From Pseudoxanthomonas winnipegensis (GTDB lineage: Bacteria; Pseudomonadota; Gammaproteobacteria; Xanthomonadales; Xanthomonadaceae): 64,000 nt of DNA. Within the stretch, counting starts at the first letter, position 1. Each line of letters begins with the position of its first letter. The position numbers and the translations under genes were made by a program. The notes beneath the pieces were generated by a model, which saw only the letters and a program-made list of their open reading frames with translations, had not been told where the DNA came from and made no database searches. The stretch spans positions 248,001 to 312,000 of the forward strand of contig NZ_SHMH01000005.1 in the NCBI RefSeq assembly GCF_004283755.1. Reading direction: 5' to 3'. Below are positions 8,486-17,765 of this stretch, in pieces.

Positions 8486-9223
8486 TCAGAAGCCCATGTA
8501 CAGCCCGCCGTTGACCGGCAGGTTGGCGCCGGTGATGTAACCGGCCGCGTCCTCGGCCAGGAAGCGCACCGCGCGGGCGATGTCCTCCGGCTCGCCCAGC
8601 CGGCCTACCGGCACCAGGCCCGTGGTGCGCTGCAGGACCTCGGCCGGCATGGCCGCCGTCATCGGTGTGCGCACATAGCCCGGGGACACGCTGTTGACCG
8701 TGACGCCCTTGGAGGCGACCTCGCGCGCCAGCGACATGGTCAGCCCATGCAGGCCGGCCTTGGCCGCCGCGTAGTTGGCCTGGCCGAAGTTGCCGGTCTG
8801 GCCGCTGACCGAGCTGATGTTGACGATGCGGCCATGGCCGCGCTCGACCATGCCGGCGACGGCGTGGTGGCACAGCTGGAAGGCGCTGGTCAGATTGACC
8901 TGCAGGACCGCGTTCCACTGCGCCAGGTCCATCTTGCGCAGGGTCGCATCGCGGGTGATGCCGGCATTGTTGACCAGGATGTCCAGCGCGCCGTGCGTGG
9001 CCTGGACGCGGGCGATCAGCTGCGCGCATTGCGCATCGTCGCCGACATCGGCCGGTTCGAAGGCCACGCGCCCGTCGGTGGCCGCCTGGAAGGCCTCAAG
9101 GCGCGCAGGCTCGGCCGGCAGGTCGGTGGCGATGACGGTGTGGCCGGCCTCGGTCAGGGCGCGGCAGATCGCCGTGCCCAGGCCGCCGATGCCGCCGGTC
9201 ACCAATGCGATGCGTGGAGTCAT
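8486..9223 (-). CDS. acetoacetyl-CoA reductase-like SDR (PhaB paralogue 1)
   Basis: This 245-residue short-chain dehydrogenase probably reduces acetoacetyl-CoA to 3-hydroxybutyryl-CoA with NADPH for polyhydroxyalkanoate synthesis. It has the nucleotide-binding TGGIGGLG motif, the NNAGITRDATL segment typical of PhaB, and the active-site YAAAK. The N-terminus starts MTPRIALVTGG, matching the second reductase at 10347-11087, to which it is clearly paralogous. The start at 9223 is set by that match; a longer frame exists upstream but looks non-coding. Together with phaR and the second copy it forms a PHA locus that lacks the synthase in this window. A general 3-oxoacyl-ACP reductase role is the main alternative. 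Confidence 0.83.
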   Translation of the reverse strand: MTPRIALVTGGIGGLGTAICRALTEAGHTVIATDLPAEPARLEAFQAATDGRVAFEPADVGDDAQCAQLIARVQATHGALDILVNNAGITRDATLRKMDLAQWNAVLQVNLTSAFQLCHHAVAGMVERGHGRIVNISSVSGQTGNFGQANYAAAKAGLHGLTMSLAREVASKGVTVNSVSPGYVRTPMTAAMPAEVLQRTTGLVPVGRLGEPEDIARAVRFLAEDAAGYITGANLPVNGGLYMGF

Positions 9224-9660
9224 GGATGCAGGATCGATGAAGGACAGCGCGCAAGGATACTCCGCAGGCTTGCGGCCCCGTCTGTGCGGGTCTTGTCTTA
9301 GTGATGCGGCAATCCATGCTGCGCAGCATGGCGCGGGGTAGAGCAATACCGAAGGCGTCGCCTTCCTGCCCTCAGTCGCATTCACCGCGAGGCCGCGATC
9401 AATGCGAGGCCTGCCTGATTAATCGCTGAGATTCGTACAGGCACCCTGAGCAGATAGCGCTTGCTGCGCGTGCCGCCTGGTTATTGCTTGAAGAAATCCG
9501 GCTCGCGAGCTCGGCGTTGCGGGAGTGCGCGACGCACGAATGACTTGAGCCGTATTGCCGGCGCCATCGCTGCCGGTCGGATCTGACGCCGCGGGCCAGG
9601 CCGGGGCGTCGGTCGGTCGAAGCGGATCGGCCGCTTCGCAGTGCGAAAAACGCCGCGCTT
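9224..9660. other. 437-base gene-free stretch between PhaB paralogue 1 and phaR
   Basis: No convincing gene is seen. It contains a perfect 18-base palindrome, CCATGCTGCGCAGCATGG, at 9314-9331, preceded by AAT. The same AATCCATGCTGCGC string recurs at the 3' end of gluQ, so it may be a remnant of a dispersed repeat. The phaR terminator starts at 9646. No phasin gene is present, although one often accompanies phaR. Confidence 0.5.
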
Positions 9661-9669
9661 TTAGCGGCG
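9646..9669 (-). terminator. terminator of phaR
   Basis: On the minus strand CGCCGC (9664-9669) pairs with GCGGCG (9651-9656), followed by TTTTT. The phaR stop codon lies in the loop region. Confidence 0.7.
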
Positions 9670-10206
9670 CGTGGACTTGCTGGAGCTCTCGCGCGTCGTC
9701 GGGCCATCCTTCGCGCCGTTGCTGCCGCCCGTGCCGGTCGTGGAAGTCGGACGCGTGGGCCCACGGCTCAGGCCGCTGGTGAGATTGCGCTGGAAGTCCT
9801 GCCAGATCTCCAGGTTACGCTCGGTGAGCTGGTTCATCATCGCCCACGGCGTCTGACCCAGCAGGTTGCCCATCTGCTGGCGGAACTGCGCCTGCTGGTC
9901 CATGAACATCTGCATCGAGCGCTCCAGGTAGTTGCCCATGAAGCCCTGCAGCGAATCGCCGTAGAAACGGATGATCTGGCTGAGCAGCTGGGTGGACAGC
10001 AGCGGCTCGCCGTCCTGCTCCTGGTCGCTGATGATCTGCAGCAGCACCAGGCGGGTCAGGTCCTCACCGCTCTTGGCGTCGCGCACTTCGAACTCTTCGC
10101 CATCGACGATGAGCTGGCGCACGTCCTCGATGGTGATGTAGCTGGAGATTTCGGTGTCGTAGAGACGACGGTTGGGGTACTTCTTGATGATCCGGATCGC
10201 AGCCAT
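9661..10206 (-). CDS. phaR: polyhydroxyalkanoate synthesis repressor PhaR
   Basis: This 181-residue regulator binds PHA granules and, when PHA is absent, represses phasin and its own promoter. The N-terminal PHB/PHA accumulation regulator DNA-binding domain is unmistakable (RIIKKYPNRRLYDTE, SYITIEDVRQLI). The following domain (about 70-145) contains TQLLSQIIRFYGDSLQGFMG. The tail is a low-complexity Ser/Thr/Gly/Arg region. It sits between two PhaB-like reductase genes on the same strand, which supports a PHA role. It has its own terminator and a TTGCG-G-CGCAA palindrome upstream that may be its autoregulatory site. Confidence 0.93.
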   Translation of the reverse strand: MAAIRIIKKYPNRRLYDTEISSYITIEDVRQLIVDGEEFEVRDAKSGEDLTRLVLLQIISDQEQDGEPLLSTQLLSQIIRFYGDSLQGFMGNYLERSMQMFMDQQAQFRQQMGNLLGQTPWAMMNQLTERNLEIWQDFQRNLTSGLSRGPTRPTSTTGTGGSNGAKDGPTTRESSSKSTRR

Positions 10207-10253
10207 GGAGCAGTCACCTCAATCAATGTGCGCGGAGCATGCGCCCGGGTTTT

Positions 10254-10264
10254 TTGCGGCGCAA
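10254..10264. promoter_or_regulatory. candidate PhaR operator
   Basis: TTGCGGCGCAA is an 11-base palindrome 48-58 bases upstream of the phaR start. PhaR proteins are known to bind TGC-rich palindromes and repress themselves. The assignment rests on this match and the position. Confidence 0.3.
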
Positions 10265-10346
10265 CCATACTTTGGGAGCGTTTGGGGTGTGGAGTGGCAC
10301 TGTCGGGCGAGGCCGCCCGGGCACGCGCCGGGCACCCTGGTCGGAC

Positions 10347-11087
10347 TCACCAGCCCATGTACTGACCACCGTTGGCCGACAGGTTGGCGCCGGTGATCCA
10401 GGCCGCCTCCTCGGCCACGAAAAAGGCCACCGCATAGGCGATGTCCTCGGGCGAACCCAGACGGCCGGTGGGGATCTGGGCCACGATCTTGTTGCGGATC
10501 TCCTCGGGCACGGCCATCACCATCTCGGTGGCGATGTAGCCGGGCGAGACGGTGTTGACGGTGACGCCGAACTGCGCGTTCTCCTGCGCCAGGGAGATGG
10601 TGAAGCCATGCATGCCGGCCTTGGCCGCGGCGTAGTTGGCCTGGCCGTACTGGCCCTTCTGGCCGTTGATCGAGCTGATCTGCACGATCCGGCCCCAGCG
10701 CCGGGCGCGCATGCCGGCGATCACCGGCCGGGTCATGTTGAACACCGAGGACAGGTTGGTGTCGATCACCTCGTTCCACTGCGCCGCGTCCATCTTGTGG
10801 AAGGTGGTGTCGCGGGTGATGCCGGCGTTGTTGATCAGGATGTCGACCGGCCCCAGCGTCGCGGTGACCTCATCGACCATGGCCTGCGCCTGCTCGGGAT
10901 AACGCACGTCGCCCTGCACCAGGGCGATGTCCACGCCCTCGTCGGCCATGCGCTGCTGCCAGGTGCGGGCGCGCACCGGGTCGCGGTAGTTGGTGGCCAC
11001 CCGATGGCCCAGACCCGCCAGCTTGCGGCAGATGGCCGTGCCGATGCCGCCGGTCCCGCCGGTAACCAGTGCAACGCGAGGAGTCAT
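10347..11087 (-). CDS. phaB: acetoacetyl-CoA reductase (PhaB paralogue 2)
   Basis: This 246-residue NADPH-dependent short-chain reductase makes (R)-3-hydroxybutyryl-CoA for PHA synthesis. It shows TGGTGGIG, NNAGITRDTTFHKMD and YAAAK, and the loop ISSINGQKGQYGQANY that is very characteristic of PhaB. It is closer to textbook PhaB than the paralogue at 8486-9223. The MTPRVALVTGG start at 11087 is preferred by family match; an in-frame ATG four codons upstream (11099) is possible, and neither has a strong ribosome-binding site. It lies upstream of phaR on the same strand with 140 bases between. Confidence 0.88.
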   Translation of the reverse strand: MTPRVALVTGGTGGIGTAICRKLAGLGHRVATNYRDPVRARTWQQRMADEGVDIALVQGDVRYPEQAQAMVDEVTATLGPVDILINNAGITRDTTFHKMDAAQWNEVIDTNLSSVFNMTRPVIAGMRARRWGRIVQISSINGQKGQYGQANYAAAKAGMHGFTISLAQENAQFGVTVNTVSPGYIATEMVMAVPEEIRNKIVAQIPTGRLGSPEDIAYAVAFFVAEEAAWITGANLSANGGQYMGW

Positions 11088-11124
11088 GGAGAAGTGCATC
11101 TAAGGAGGCAAGGGGCTGGCGATT

Positions 11125-12030
11125 CTAGTCAGCACCTGCAGCATTTTTGTTGTGCGGCGCAGCATGGATTCCCGCAGAAGCGGGCAGGCGCGCGGGGTCG
11201 AAGCCATGCTGCGCCGCATGCAGCAGCGTGTCCACCGTCTCGGCCCCCTCCAGCACGCTCGCCGCCTGGCCCAACTGGACCCAGGCCGAACGCAGCGCGG
11301 GCAGCAGGTTGTCGGCGTCCAGGGCCTGCGCGCCTTTGGATTTGGACAGCTTGTGCCCGTGGGCATCCAGCAGCACCGGCAGGTGCAGGTAGCGCGGCGT
11401 GGGCAGGCCCAGCGCCCGCTGCAGCAGGATCTGGCGCGGCGTGGAGTCCAGCAGGTCGGCGCCGCGCACGATATCGGTCATGCCCTGGTCCGCGTCGTCC
11501 ACCACCACCGCCAGCTGGTAGGCCCAGGGCCCGTCGGCGCGGCGCAGGACGAAGTCGCCGACCACGCGCCCGACCTCCTGGCGCTGCGGGCCCTGCAGGC
11601 CGTCGTCGAAGGTGACAATGCAGTCACCGGGTACGCGCAGCCGGATGGCCGGATCGGGCCGCCGGGCCCGGGCGACGCACTGGTGATGGACCCCGCCGGT
11701 GGCAGCCAGGTCGGCGCGGCTGCAGTGGCATTCGAAGGCCAGCCCGCGCGACAGCAAGCGCTCGAGCGCGACAGCGTAGGCATCGCCGCGCGTGTGCTGC
11801 CAGCGCACCGGTCCATCGCTGCGCAGGCCGAGTTTTTCCAGCAATTGCAGCTGTGACTGCGCGGCGCCGGGGACTTCGCGCGGCGGGTCCAGGTCCTCGA
11901 TCCGCACCCACCACTGCCCGCCGGCGTGGCGCGCCAGCAGCCAGCTGCCGAACGCGGCCAGCAGCGAGCCGGCGTGCAGCGGGCCGGTGGGCGAGGGCGC
12001 GAAGCGGCCGCGGTAGGAGCTTGATGACAT
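11125..12030 (-). CDS. gluQ: glutamyl-Q tRNA(Asp) synthetase
   Basis: This 301-residue truncated glutamyl-tRNA synthetase attaches glutamate to queuosine at the wobble position of tRNA-Asp. It has the HIGH-like signature [12 protein letters not shown] near the start, a Cys/His zinc site (ECHCSRADL and HHQC), and the KLSKSKG signature loop, and it lacks the anticodon-binding domain of full GluRS. The start at 12030 ([16 protein letters not shown]) is chosen because family members begin just before APSPTG. The last 15-20 codons coincide with a fragment of the ATTCCCGC-type dispersed repeat (11150-11190), so the C-terminus may have been replaced or extended by repeat DNA. Confidence 0.93.
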   Translation of the reverse strand: MSSSSYRGRFAPSPTGPLHAGSLLAAFGSWLLARHAGGQWWVRIEDLDPPREVPGAAQSQLQLLEKLGLRSDGPVRWQHTRGDAYAVALERLLSRGLAFECHCSRADLAATGGVHHQCVARARRPDPAIRLRVPGDCIVTFDDGLQGPQRQEVGRVVGDFVLRRADGPWAYQLAVVVDDADQGMTDIVRGADLLDSTPRQILLQRALGLPTPRYLHLPVLLDAHGHKLSKSKGAQALDADNLLPALRSAWVQLGQAASVLEGAETVDTLLHAAQHGFDPARLPASAGIHAAPHNKNAAGAD

Positions 12031-12146
12031 TGACGAAATCGACGCGCAATCGCTGAACAACCGGTCAGCCGGCAGCTTGAAGTCAAACCGGGGCGTCCAC
12101 AAGATTCATCTCGTTCCCCCTCATTCCTCTTTCCCTGGAGTCGACC

Positions 12147-13043
12147 GTGTTTACCCGCATCGCATTGTTCCTGCTGACCAACCTGGCCGTGTTGGCCCTG
12201 GCCAGCGTTGTGATGTCCCTGCTTGGGGTCAATTCGGCCAGCATGGCCGGCCTGCTGGTGATGGCCGCGCTGTTCGGCTTCGGCGGCTCGATCATCTCGC
12301 TGCTGATGTCCAAGTGGATGGCCAAGCGCGCCACCGGCGCGATGGTGATCGAAACCCCGCGCAACGAGGCCGAGCAGTGGCTGCTGGAGACCGTGCGCCG
12401 CCAGGCCCAGGCCGCCGGCATCGGCATGCCCGAGGTGGCCGTGTACGAGGCGCCGGAGATCAACGCCTTCGCCACCGGCGCCAACCGCAACAACGCGCTG
12501 GTGGCCGTGTCCACGGGCCTGCTGCGGCAGATGAGCCGCGACGAGGCCGAGGCCGTGCTGGGCCACGAGGTCAGCCACGTCGCCAACGGCGACATGGTGA
12601 CCATGGCCCTGCTGCAGGGCGTGCTGAACACCTTCGTGATCGTGCTGGCGCGCGTGGTCGGCGGCGTGATCGACAGCTACCTGTCGGGCAACCGCGAAGG
12701 CAACAGCCGCGGCTTCGCCTATTACATCATCGTGTTCGCGCTGGAGATGGTGCTGGGCCTGTTCGCCACGATGATCGCGATGTGGTTCTCGCGTCGCCGC
12801 GAGTTCCGCGCCGACCACGGCGGCGCCACGCTGGCCGGCCGGCAGAAGATGATCGCCGCGCTGGAGCGCCTGCAGGCCAACCACAGCACCAGCACGCTGC
12901 CGGCGCAGGTGGAGGCCTTCGGCATCGCCGGTGGCATGGGGCAGGGCCTGAAGAAGCTGTTCCTCAGCCACCCGCCGCTGCCCGAGCGCATCGCCGCCCT
13001 GCGTGCCGCGCAGGTCCAGCAGCGCGCCGGCACGGTGATGTAA
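12147..13043 (+). CDS. htpX: membrane-bound zinc protease HtpX
   Basis: This 298-residue inner-membrane M48 protease degrades misfolded membrane proteins. Two N-terminal membrane helices (about 4-26 and 33-55) precede the catalytic motif HEVSH (His140, Glu141, His144), two further hydrophobic segments (about 155-175 and 190-214), and the third zinc ligand Glu219 in RREFRAD. Length and motifs are standard. A CTTGAAG element at 12076-12082 could be part of a heat-shock sigma-factor promoter, as htpX genes usually have, but a matching -10 is not clear. It diverges from gluQ. Confidence 0.96.
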   Translation: MFTRIALFLLTNLAVLALASVVMSLLGVNSASMAGLLVMAALFGFGGSIISLLMSKWMAKRATGAMVIETPRNEAEQWLLETVRRQAQAAGIGMPEVAVYEAPEINAFATGANRNNALVAVSTGLLRQMSRDEAEAVLGHEVSHVANGDMVTMALLQGVLNTFVIVLARVVGGVIDSYLSGNREGNSRGFAYYIIVFALEMVLGLFATMIAMWFSRRREFRADHGGATLAGRQKMIAALERLQANHSTSTLPAQVEAFGIAGGMGQGLKKLFLSHPPLPERIAALRAAQVQQRAGTVM

Positions 13044-13070
13044 GCCGGCTGCCCGCCATGCTTGGCAACG

Positions 13071-13096
13071 AAAAGCCCGCCTTTCGGCGGGCTTTT
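13071..13096. terminator. bidirectional terminator between htpX and fimX
   Basis: AAAAGCCCGCC and GGCGGGCTTTT form an 11-bp stem that ends in A and T runs. It can serve both htpX (plus strand) and the convergent fimX gene. Confidence 0.85.
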
Positions 13097-13125
13097 CGCA
13101 TCCTGCGGCGCCTTCGCTGTAGCCT

Positions 13126-15204
13126 TCAGGCGTTGAAGTCGAAGCTCATCTCCGGCATCGCGTTGGCGACGAACGAGCCTTCCACGTAGTCCAGCCCGGC
13201 GCCGAACAGCAGCGACATCGTCCCCGGGTCCTGCACGTGCTCGGCGATGGTGGTGATGCCGTCGCGCTGCGCGCGTGCGGTGATCTCGCGGATCTTGTCC
13301 TGGTTCTCGGCCACGCGGGTGTGGTCCTGGGTGAAGCTGCGGTCCAGCTTGAGGAAGGCCGGGGTGAAGTGCGCCAGTAGCTGGAACGAGTCCAGCCCGG
13401 TGCCGAACTGTTCCAGCCCGACCTTGCAGCCCAGGCGCGCCGCCGACTGCAGCAGCTCCTGCGCCGCGCGCAGGTGGGTGAAGACCTTGGCCTCGGTGGT
13501 CTCCAGCCAGAGCCGCTCGCCCGGCAGCCCGGTGGCGGCCAGTTCGTGGGCGATGGTCTCCACCAGGCGCGTATCGCCGAAGGAGGCCTGGCTGATCTTG
13601 ACCATCATGCGCGTGGGGCGCCCGGCGCGTTCGCGCGCGGCCAGTGCGGCGATGGCCGCGCGCACCACCCAGCGGTCGATGTCGGCCAGCAGCCCGGCTT
13701 CCTCGGCGATGGCCAGGAAGGTCACCGGCTTGATCCGCTCGCCGCTGCCGTTGTCCAGGCGCAGGAAGCCTTCGTAGAAATCGCCCGGCGCGCCGAGCAG
13801 CGGGATGATCGGCTGGTAGTGCAGGGCGAAGCCGCTGCCGGTCAGCGCCTCGCGCACCAGGTCCAGGATGCGCTGGGCGTACTCGGCCTCGGCGCGGTCC
13901 ACCGCGGCCGGGTCGAAGATCAGCACGCCGTTGCCGCCGACGCTGGCCACCGACTGCAGGTTCTCGCTGGCCCGCGCCAGCACCTGGCTGACGCTGGCGA
14001 TCTTCTCGCCGATCTGCACGCCGCCCACGCTCAGGGTGGCGGTCACCGCGTGGCTGCCGATCTCGAACACATGCGCGGCGAAGCCGGCGCGCAGGCGCTC
14101 GGCTAGCGCCGCGGTGTCGGCATGGCTGCAGTGGCACAGCACGGCGAAGCCGTGTTCGCTGAAGCGGGCGGCGACCATGCCTTCGCCGATCAGGCTGGAG
14201 AAGCGCGCCGCCATCGCCGCGATCAGCGCATCGGCCGAGCCCAGCCCGATGTCCGGCAGCAGGCGCGCGTAGTGATCCGGTTCGACCAGCAGCAGGCCGT
14301 ACTGCTGCTCGCCTTGCCCGACCTGGGCCACGGCATCCTCGAGCGCGTGCAGGAAGGTGGGGCGGTTGAGCAGGCCGGTGACCACGTCGCGCTGGCGCAG
14401 GTCCTCGACCTCGCGCGCCAGTTCGGTATCCAGCTCGCGGCGGCGGAACACCACCTGCACGCAGGCCTCGCCCTCGTAGGTGGCGGTGGCGAACTCCATC
14501 ACCGCCGGGAAGGCCTCGCCGTCGAGCGTGCGCGCCTCGCACTCGTAGCGCGGCGGGGGCGGCTCGCCCTTGCCGATGCGCTTGAGCAGCTGCTTGAAGT
14601 CTTCCACATCCTTGGGCGCGATCAGGTCCAGCAACGACAGACCCTCGATGTCCTCGAAGGAGGCGAATCCGAACATGTCCAGATACGCATCGTTGGCGCG
14701 GATGTGCATGCCTTCGTGCACATAGGCGATGGGATCGCGCGAGGAGGCGATCAGCGCATCGCAGCGGCGCTCGGTCTCGCGCAGCTGGGCCTCCAGGCGG
14801 CGCAGGCCGCGGCGAGCCTCCAGGTCCTCCCATTCGGCGCGCAGCACGCTGAGCAGGTGATCGGGACGCGAGCGCACGGCGACCGCGCTGGCGCCGTTGA
14901 TCAGGTCGTCCACGACCGAAGGCGTGCCGGAGGCATCGACCATCACCACCACCGGGATGTCCTTGCCGACGGCGGCGACCTGCTCCAGCACCGCGGAGAC
15001 CGGGAGGGTGCGGGCGGTCTTGGCCACCAGGATTAGGTCGACCGGCTGGCTGGCCAGCTGCTGGACCAGTTCCTCCGCATCCAGCGGGCGCAACGGCCGC
15101 ACGGCGATGCCGTCGTTGCGGAACGTGCTGACCACGCCCTCGGCCGCCTCACCGCTGTCGTCGATGATCATCAGCCGCACGGGCGTGTCTTTGCCGATCT
15201 GCAT
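13126..15204 (-). CDS. fimX: FimX-like c-di-GMP receptor for type IV pili (REC-PAS-GGDEF-EAL)
   Basis: This 692-residue cytoplasmic protein has four domains: receiver-like (about 8-125), PAS (145-260), GGDEF-like (270-430) and EAL-like (440-690). All enzymatic signatures are degenerate. The receiver has LILVAKT where the phospho-Asp should be, the GGDEF loop reads SEHGF, and the EAL motif reads EGF (YEGFLRLD). This pattern matches FimX, which binds c-di-GMP without turning it over and promotes pilus assembly with PilZ and PilB in Pseudomonas and Xanthomonas. Length fits Xanthomonas FimX. It is flanked by unrelated genes. Generic non-catalytic EAL regulators are the alternative, but the order of domains and all three degenerate sites favour FimX. 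Confidence 0.88.
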   Translation of the reverse strand: MQIGKDTPVRLMIIDDSGEAAEGVVSTFRNDGIAVRPLRPLDAEELVQQLASQPVDLILVAKTARTLPVSAVLEQVAAVGKDIPVVVMVDASGTPSVVDDLINGASAVAVRSRPDHLLSVLRAEWEDLEARRGLRRLEAQLRETERRCDALIASSRDPIAYVHEGMHIRANDAYLDMFGFASFEDIEGLSLLDLIAPKDVEDFKQLLKRIGKGEPPPPRYECEARTLDGEAFPAVMEFATATYEGEACVQVVFRRRELDTELAREVEDLRQRDVVTGLLNRPTFLHALEDAVAQVGQGEQQYGLLLVEPDHYARLLPDIGLGSADALIAAMAARFSSLIGEGMVAARFSEHGFAVLCHCSHADTAALAERLRAGFAAHVFEIGSHAVTATLSVGGVQIGEKIASVSQVLARASENLQSVASVGGNGVLIFDPAAVDRAEAEYAQRILDLVREALTGSGFALHYQPIIPLLGAPGDFYEGFLRLDNGSGERIKPVTFLAIAEEAGLLADIDRWVVRAAIAALAARERAGRPTRMMVKISQASFGDTRLVETIAHELAATGLPGERLWLETTEAKVFTHLRAAQELLQSAARLGCKVGLEQFGTGLDSFQLLAHFTPAFLKLDRSFTQDHTRVAENQDKIREITARAQRDGITTIAEHVQDPGTMSLLFGAGLDYVEGSFVANAMPEMSFDFNA

Positions 15205-15325
15205 GGCGCTTCGTGCTGGGAGCGGGGGACGGCGTTTAATACAGCATGGTCACCGGAGCGTCCATCCTGACCATCGGCTGGCTTGCGGATTCGTGAAGGC
15301 CGTCCTGTGCTACGGCCGCGCGCGC

Positions 15326-16375
15326 TCAGCGCAGCGGGCGCTTGCCGGTGTCGCCCGGGATCTCGCGCACCAGGCGCGGCACCAGGTAGCCGGACAGGCG
15401 CGCGGCCAGCTCGGCATGCAGCGCCAGCGCGGTGGCGTCGTCCACCTCGAAGTGGGCCACGCCCTGCACACGGTCGAGCTGGTGCAGGTAGTAAGGCAGC
15501 ACGCCGGCGGCGAAGCCGCGTTCGGACAGCGCAGCCAGCGCATCGACGCTGTCGTTGACGCCGCGCAGCAGCACCGCCTGGTTGAGCAGGGTCGCGCCGC
15601 TGCCGCGCAGCGCGGCCAGGGCCGCATCGACGCTGGCATCGAACTCGTTGGCGTGGTTGGCGTGCAGGACGAAGGCCACCGGCCAGGGCAGCGCGCCCAG
15701 CCACTGCAGCAGGGCGGCATCGACGCGCTCGGGCAGGACCACGGGCAGGCGGCTGTGGATGCGCAGGCGCTTGAGGTGCGGCACCTGGCGCAGGGCATCG
15801 GTCAGCTCGGCCAGCTTGGGCGTAGACAGCGACAGCGGGTCGCCGCCGGACAGGATCACCTCGTCGATGCTCGCATCCTCGCGCACCCGGGCGATGGCCT
15901 CGGCCCAGTGGTCGCGCGCGGCGGTCTCCTCGCCATACGGGAAGTGCCGGCGGAAGCAGTAGCGGCAGTGGATCGCGCAGCTGCCGGTGGCCACCATCAG
16001 GGCGCGGCCCTGGTACTTCTGGATCACGCCGGTGGCCGAGCGCGCGGCCGCGTCGCCGACCGCGTCCAGGCCGAAGCCGGGCAGCAGGCGCAGTTCCTGG
16101 TCCAGCGGCAGGACCTGGCGCAGCAGCGGGTCGTGCGGGTCGCCGTGGCGCATGCGCGCCACGAAGCCTTCGGGCGCCAGCAGCGGGAACTGCGCCGCGG
16201 CCTGCTGCGAAACCCCCAGCGCGGCCGCGTGCAGGCCCAGCCGCGTGAGCAGTTCGCCCGGATCGCGCACGGCCCGACGCAGCGCCTGCTGCCAGCCCGA
16301 AGGCTGCAGCGGCGCGGGGGCGGTGGCGCTGGCGGCGGGGGCCGGCTGTCTGGAAAGGGGTGCTGCAGGTATCAT
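15326..16375 (-). CDS. epmB: EF-P beta-lysylation enzyme, lysine 2,3-aminomutase
   Basis: This 349-residue radical-SAM, PLP-dependent enzyme converts (S)-alpha-lysine to (R)-beta-lysine for attachment to elongation factor P. The [4Fe-4S] cluster motif is CAIHCRYC (Cys133, Cys137, Cys140). LSGGDPLSL and the [14 protein letters not shown] segment are typical of the family. The start at 16375 gives an Ala/Pro-rich N-terminus; the frame remains open far upstream but crosses the divergent efp gene. Its target gene efp is its immediate divergent neighbour, 105 bases away, which confirms the role. The ligase EpmA is not in this window. Confidence 0.94.
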   Translation of the reverse strand: MIPAAPLSRQPAPAASATAPAPLQPSGWQQALRRAVRDPGELLTRLGLHAAALGVSQQAAAQFPLLAPEGFVARMRHGDPHDPLLRQVLPLDQELRLLPGFGLDAVGDAAARSATGVIQKYQGRALMVATGSCAIHCRYCFRRHFPYGEETAARDHWAEAIARVREDASIDEVILSGGDPLSLSTPKLAELTDALRQVPHLKRLRIHSRLPVVLPERVDAALLQWLGALPWPVAFVLHANHANEFDASVDAALAALRGSGATLLNQAVLLRGVNDSVDALAALSERGFAAGVLPYYLHQLDRVQGVAHFEVDDATALALHAELAARLSGYLVPRLVREIPGDTGKRPLR

Positions 16376-16480
16376 GAGCGTTTGAACGAAGCATGCGCTC
16401 GCCGGTTGCGGCGGGCGTCCCCATTGTATCCGGCCGCTCGCGCATGGCGGCGGGTCTGTCTTATCTCCAGGAGTTTGCCC

Positions 16481-17047
16481 ATGGCCACCTACGGCATGAA
16501 CGACGTCAAGAACGGGATGAAAATCCTGGTCAACAACGAACCCGCCATCATCACCGAGACCGACTACGTCAAGCCCGGCAAGGGCCAGGCGTTCACCCGC
16601 ATGCGCTTCCGCCTGATCCGCTCGGGCCGCGTGCAGGAACTGACCCTCAAGAGCACCGACTCGATCGAGGCCGCCGACGTGGTCGATACCGACATGCAGT
16701 ACCTGTACAACGATGGCGAGTACTGGCACTTCATGCAGCAGGAGACCTTCGAGCAGGTGCAGGCCGACGAGGCCGGCGTGGGCGATGCCAAGAAGTGGCT
16801 CAAGGGCGAGGAGGCCTGCGTGGTGACCCTGTTCAACGGCAACCCGATCCAGGTCACGCCGCCGAACTTCGTCGAGCTGAAGATCACCGAGACCGATCCG
16901 GGCGTGAAGGGCGACACCGCCGGCACCGGCGGCAAGCCGGCCACCCTGGAGACCGGGGCGGTGGTGCGCGTGCCGCTGTTCGTGGGCACCGACGAGATCA
17001 TCAAGGTCGACACCCGCACCGGCGAGTACGTCAGCCGGGTGAAGTAA
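16481..17047 (+). CDS. efp: elongation factor P
   Basis: This 188-residue translation factor binds ribosomes stalled at consecutive prolines and stimulates peptide-bond formation. It has the three-domain EF-P sequence, with the modified lysine at position 34 in PGKGQAF and a normal C-terminal domain ([21 protein letters not shown]). The Lys34 loop and the adjacent epmB gene indicate beta-lysylation rather than the rhamnosylated-arginine type. CAGGAG lies 7 bases before the ATG at 16481. Confidence 0.97.
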   Translation: MATYGMNDVKNGMKILVNNEPAIITETDYVKPGKGQAFTRMRFRLIRSGRVQELTLKSTDSIEAADVVDTDMQYLYNDGEYWHFMQQETFEQVQADEAGVGDAKKWLKGEEACVVTLFNGNPIQVTPPNFVELKITETDPGVKGDTAGTGGKPATLETGAVVRVPLFVGTDEIIKVDTRTGEYVSRVK

Positions 17048-17075
17048 CTCCCATCCAGCGCGCAGGGAGCGTCGC

Positions 17076-17741
17076 ATGCAGGATCTTGGCTTGGTGCAGG
17101 AACAGCAGGGCGATGCCCCGGCGCGCGCGGATGTGTTTCCGCACGACCGGGTGGTGTTCTTCAGCGATGCGGTCTTCGCCATCGCCATCACCCTGCTGGC
17201 CATCGAGCTCAAGCTGCCCGACGCGGAAATGGTCGAGCGCCTGGGCGAGGGCGCGGCGAACGGCCATACGCTGGCGCTGTTCATCGCCTACTTCGTCAGC
17301 TTCCTGGTCACGGCCACCTTCTGGATGAGCCATATGCAGACCTGGCGCCACGTGCGCCATGTCAGCGGCCGGCTGGTGTGGGGCACGATCTGGCAGCTGA
17401 TGTTCGTGGCGCTGATGCCGTTCGCCACGCGCGAGTACTCCGAGTCGGTCAGCAGCGCCTCGCCCGGGCGCTTCGCCTTCTACGCGGTGGTCTTGGCGAC
17501 GATCTCCTTCTTCGGCTTTCTCACCCGGGTGTGGGTGGCGCGGCAGGAGTCGCTGGCCGAGCGCCTGGGCGCGGCCCAGGCGCGTTGGTTCGTGGTGCGC
17601 AGCACGGTGTCGATCGCGGTGTTCCTGCTGGCGATCCCGCTGGCCTACCTGTGGCCCAACCCGTACTCGGCGTTCTTCTTCATGCTGATCTGGCCCGCTT
17701 CGTTCCTGACCCGGCGCCTGATGCTGGGCAAGGCCGGCTGA
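17076..17741 (+). CDS. TMEM175/DUF1211-family potassium channel-like membrane protein
   Basis: This 221-residue integral membrane protein has six hydrophobic segments. The first contains the family signature RVVFFSDAVFAIAITLLAIE, the pore-lining FSDAVFAI helix of TMEM175 channels. Bacterial members form leaky tetrameric K+ channels with six helices per subunit. It starts 28 bases after efp, and the next gene follows closely, so it may be read with either. Its physiological role is unknown. Confidence 0.85.
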   Translation: MQDLGLVQEQQGDAPARADVFPHDRVVFFSDAVFAIAITLLAIELKLPDAEMVERLGEGAANGHTLALFIAYFVSFLVTATFWMSHMQTWRHVRHVSGRLVWGTIWQLMFVALMPFATREYSESVSSASPGRFAFYAVVLATISFFGFLTRVWVARQESLAERLGAAQARWFVVRSTVSIAVFLLAIPLAYLWPNPYSAFFFMLIWPASFLTRRLMLGKAG

Positions 17742-17765
17742 TCCTCTTTGGTAACCAAGGCACCC

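Noticed and set aside
9399..9764. Small protein on the minus strand overlapping the end of phaR
   Set aside because: It runs in another frame through phaR and its terminator and has shadow-type Arg/Ala composition.
16376..17284. Extended N-terminus for epmB reaching over efp
   Set aside because: The extension would be antisense to efp and lacks any domain; family length fits the start at 16375.
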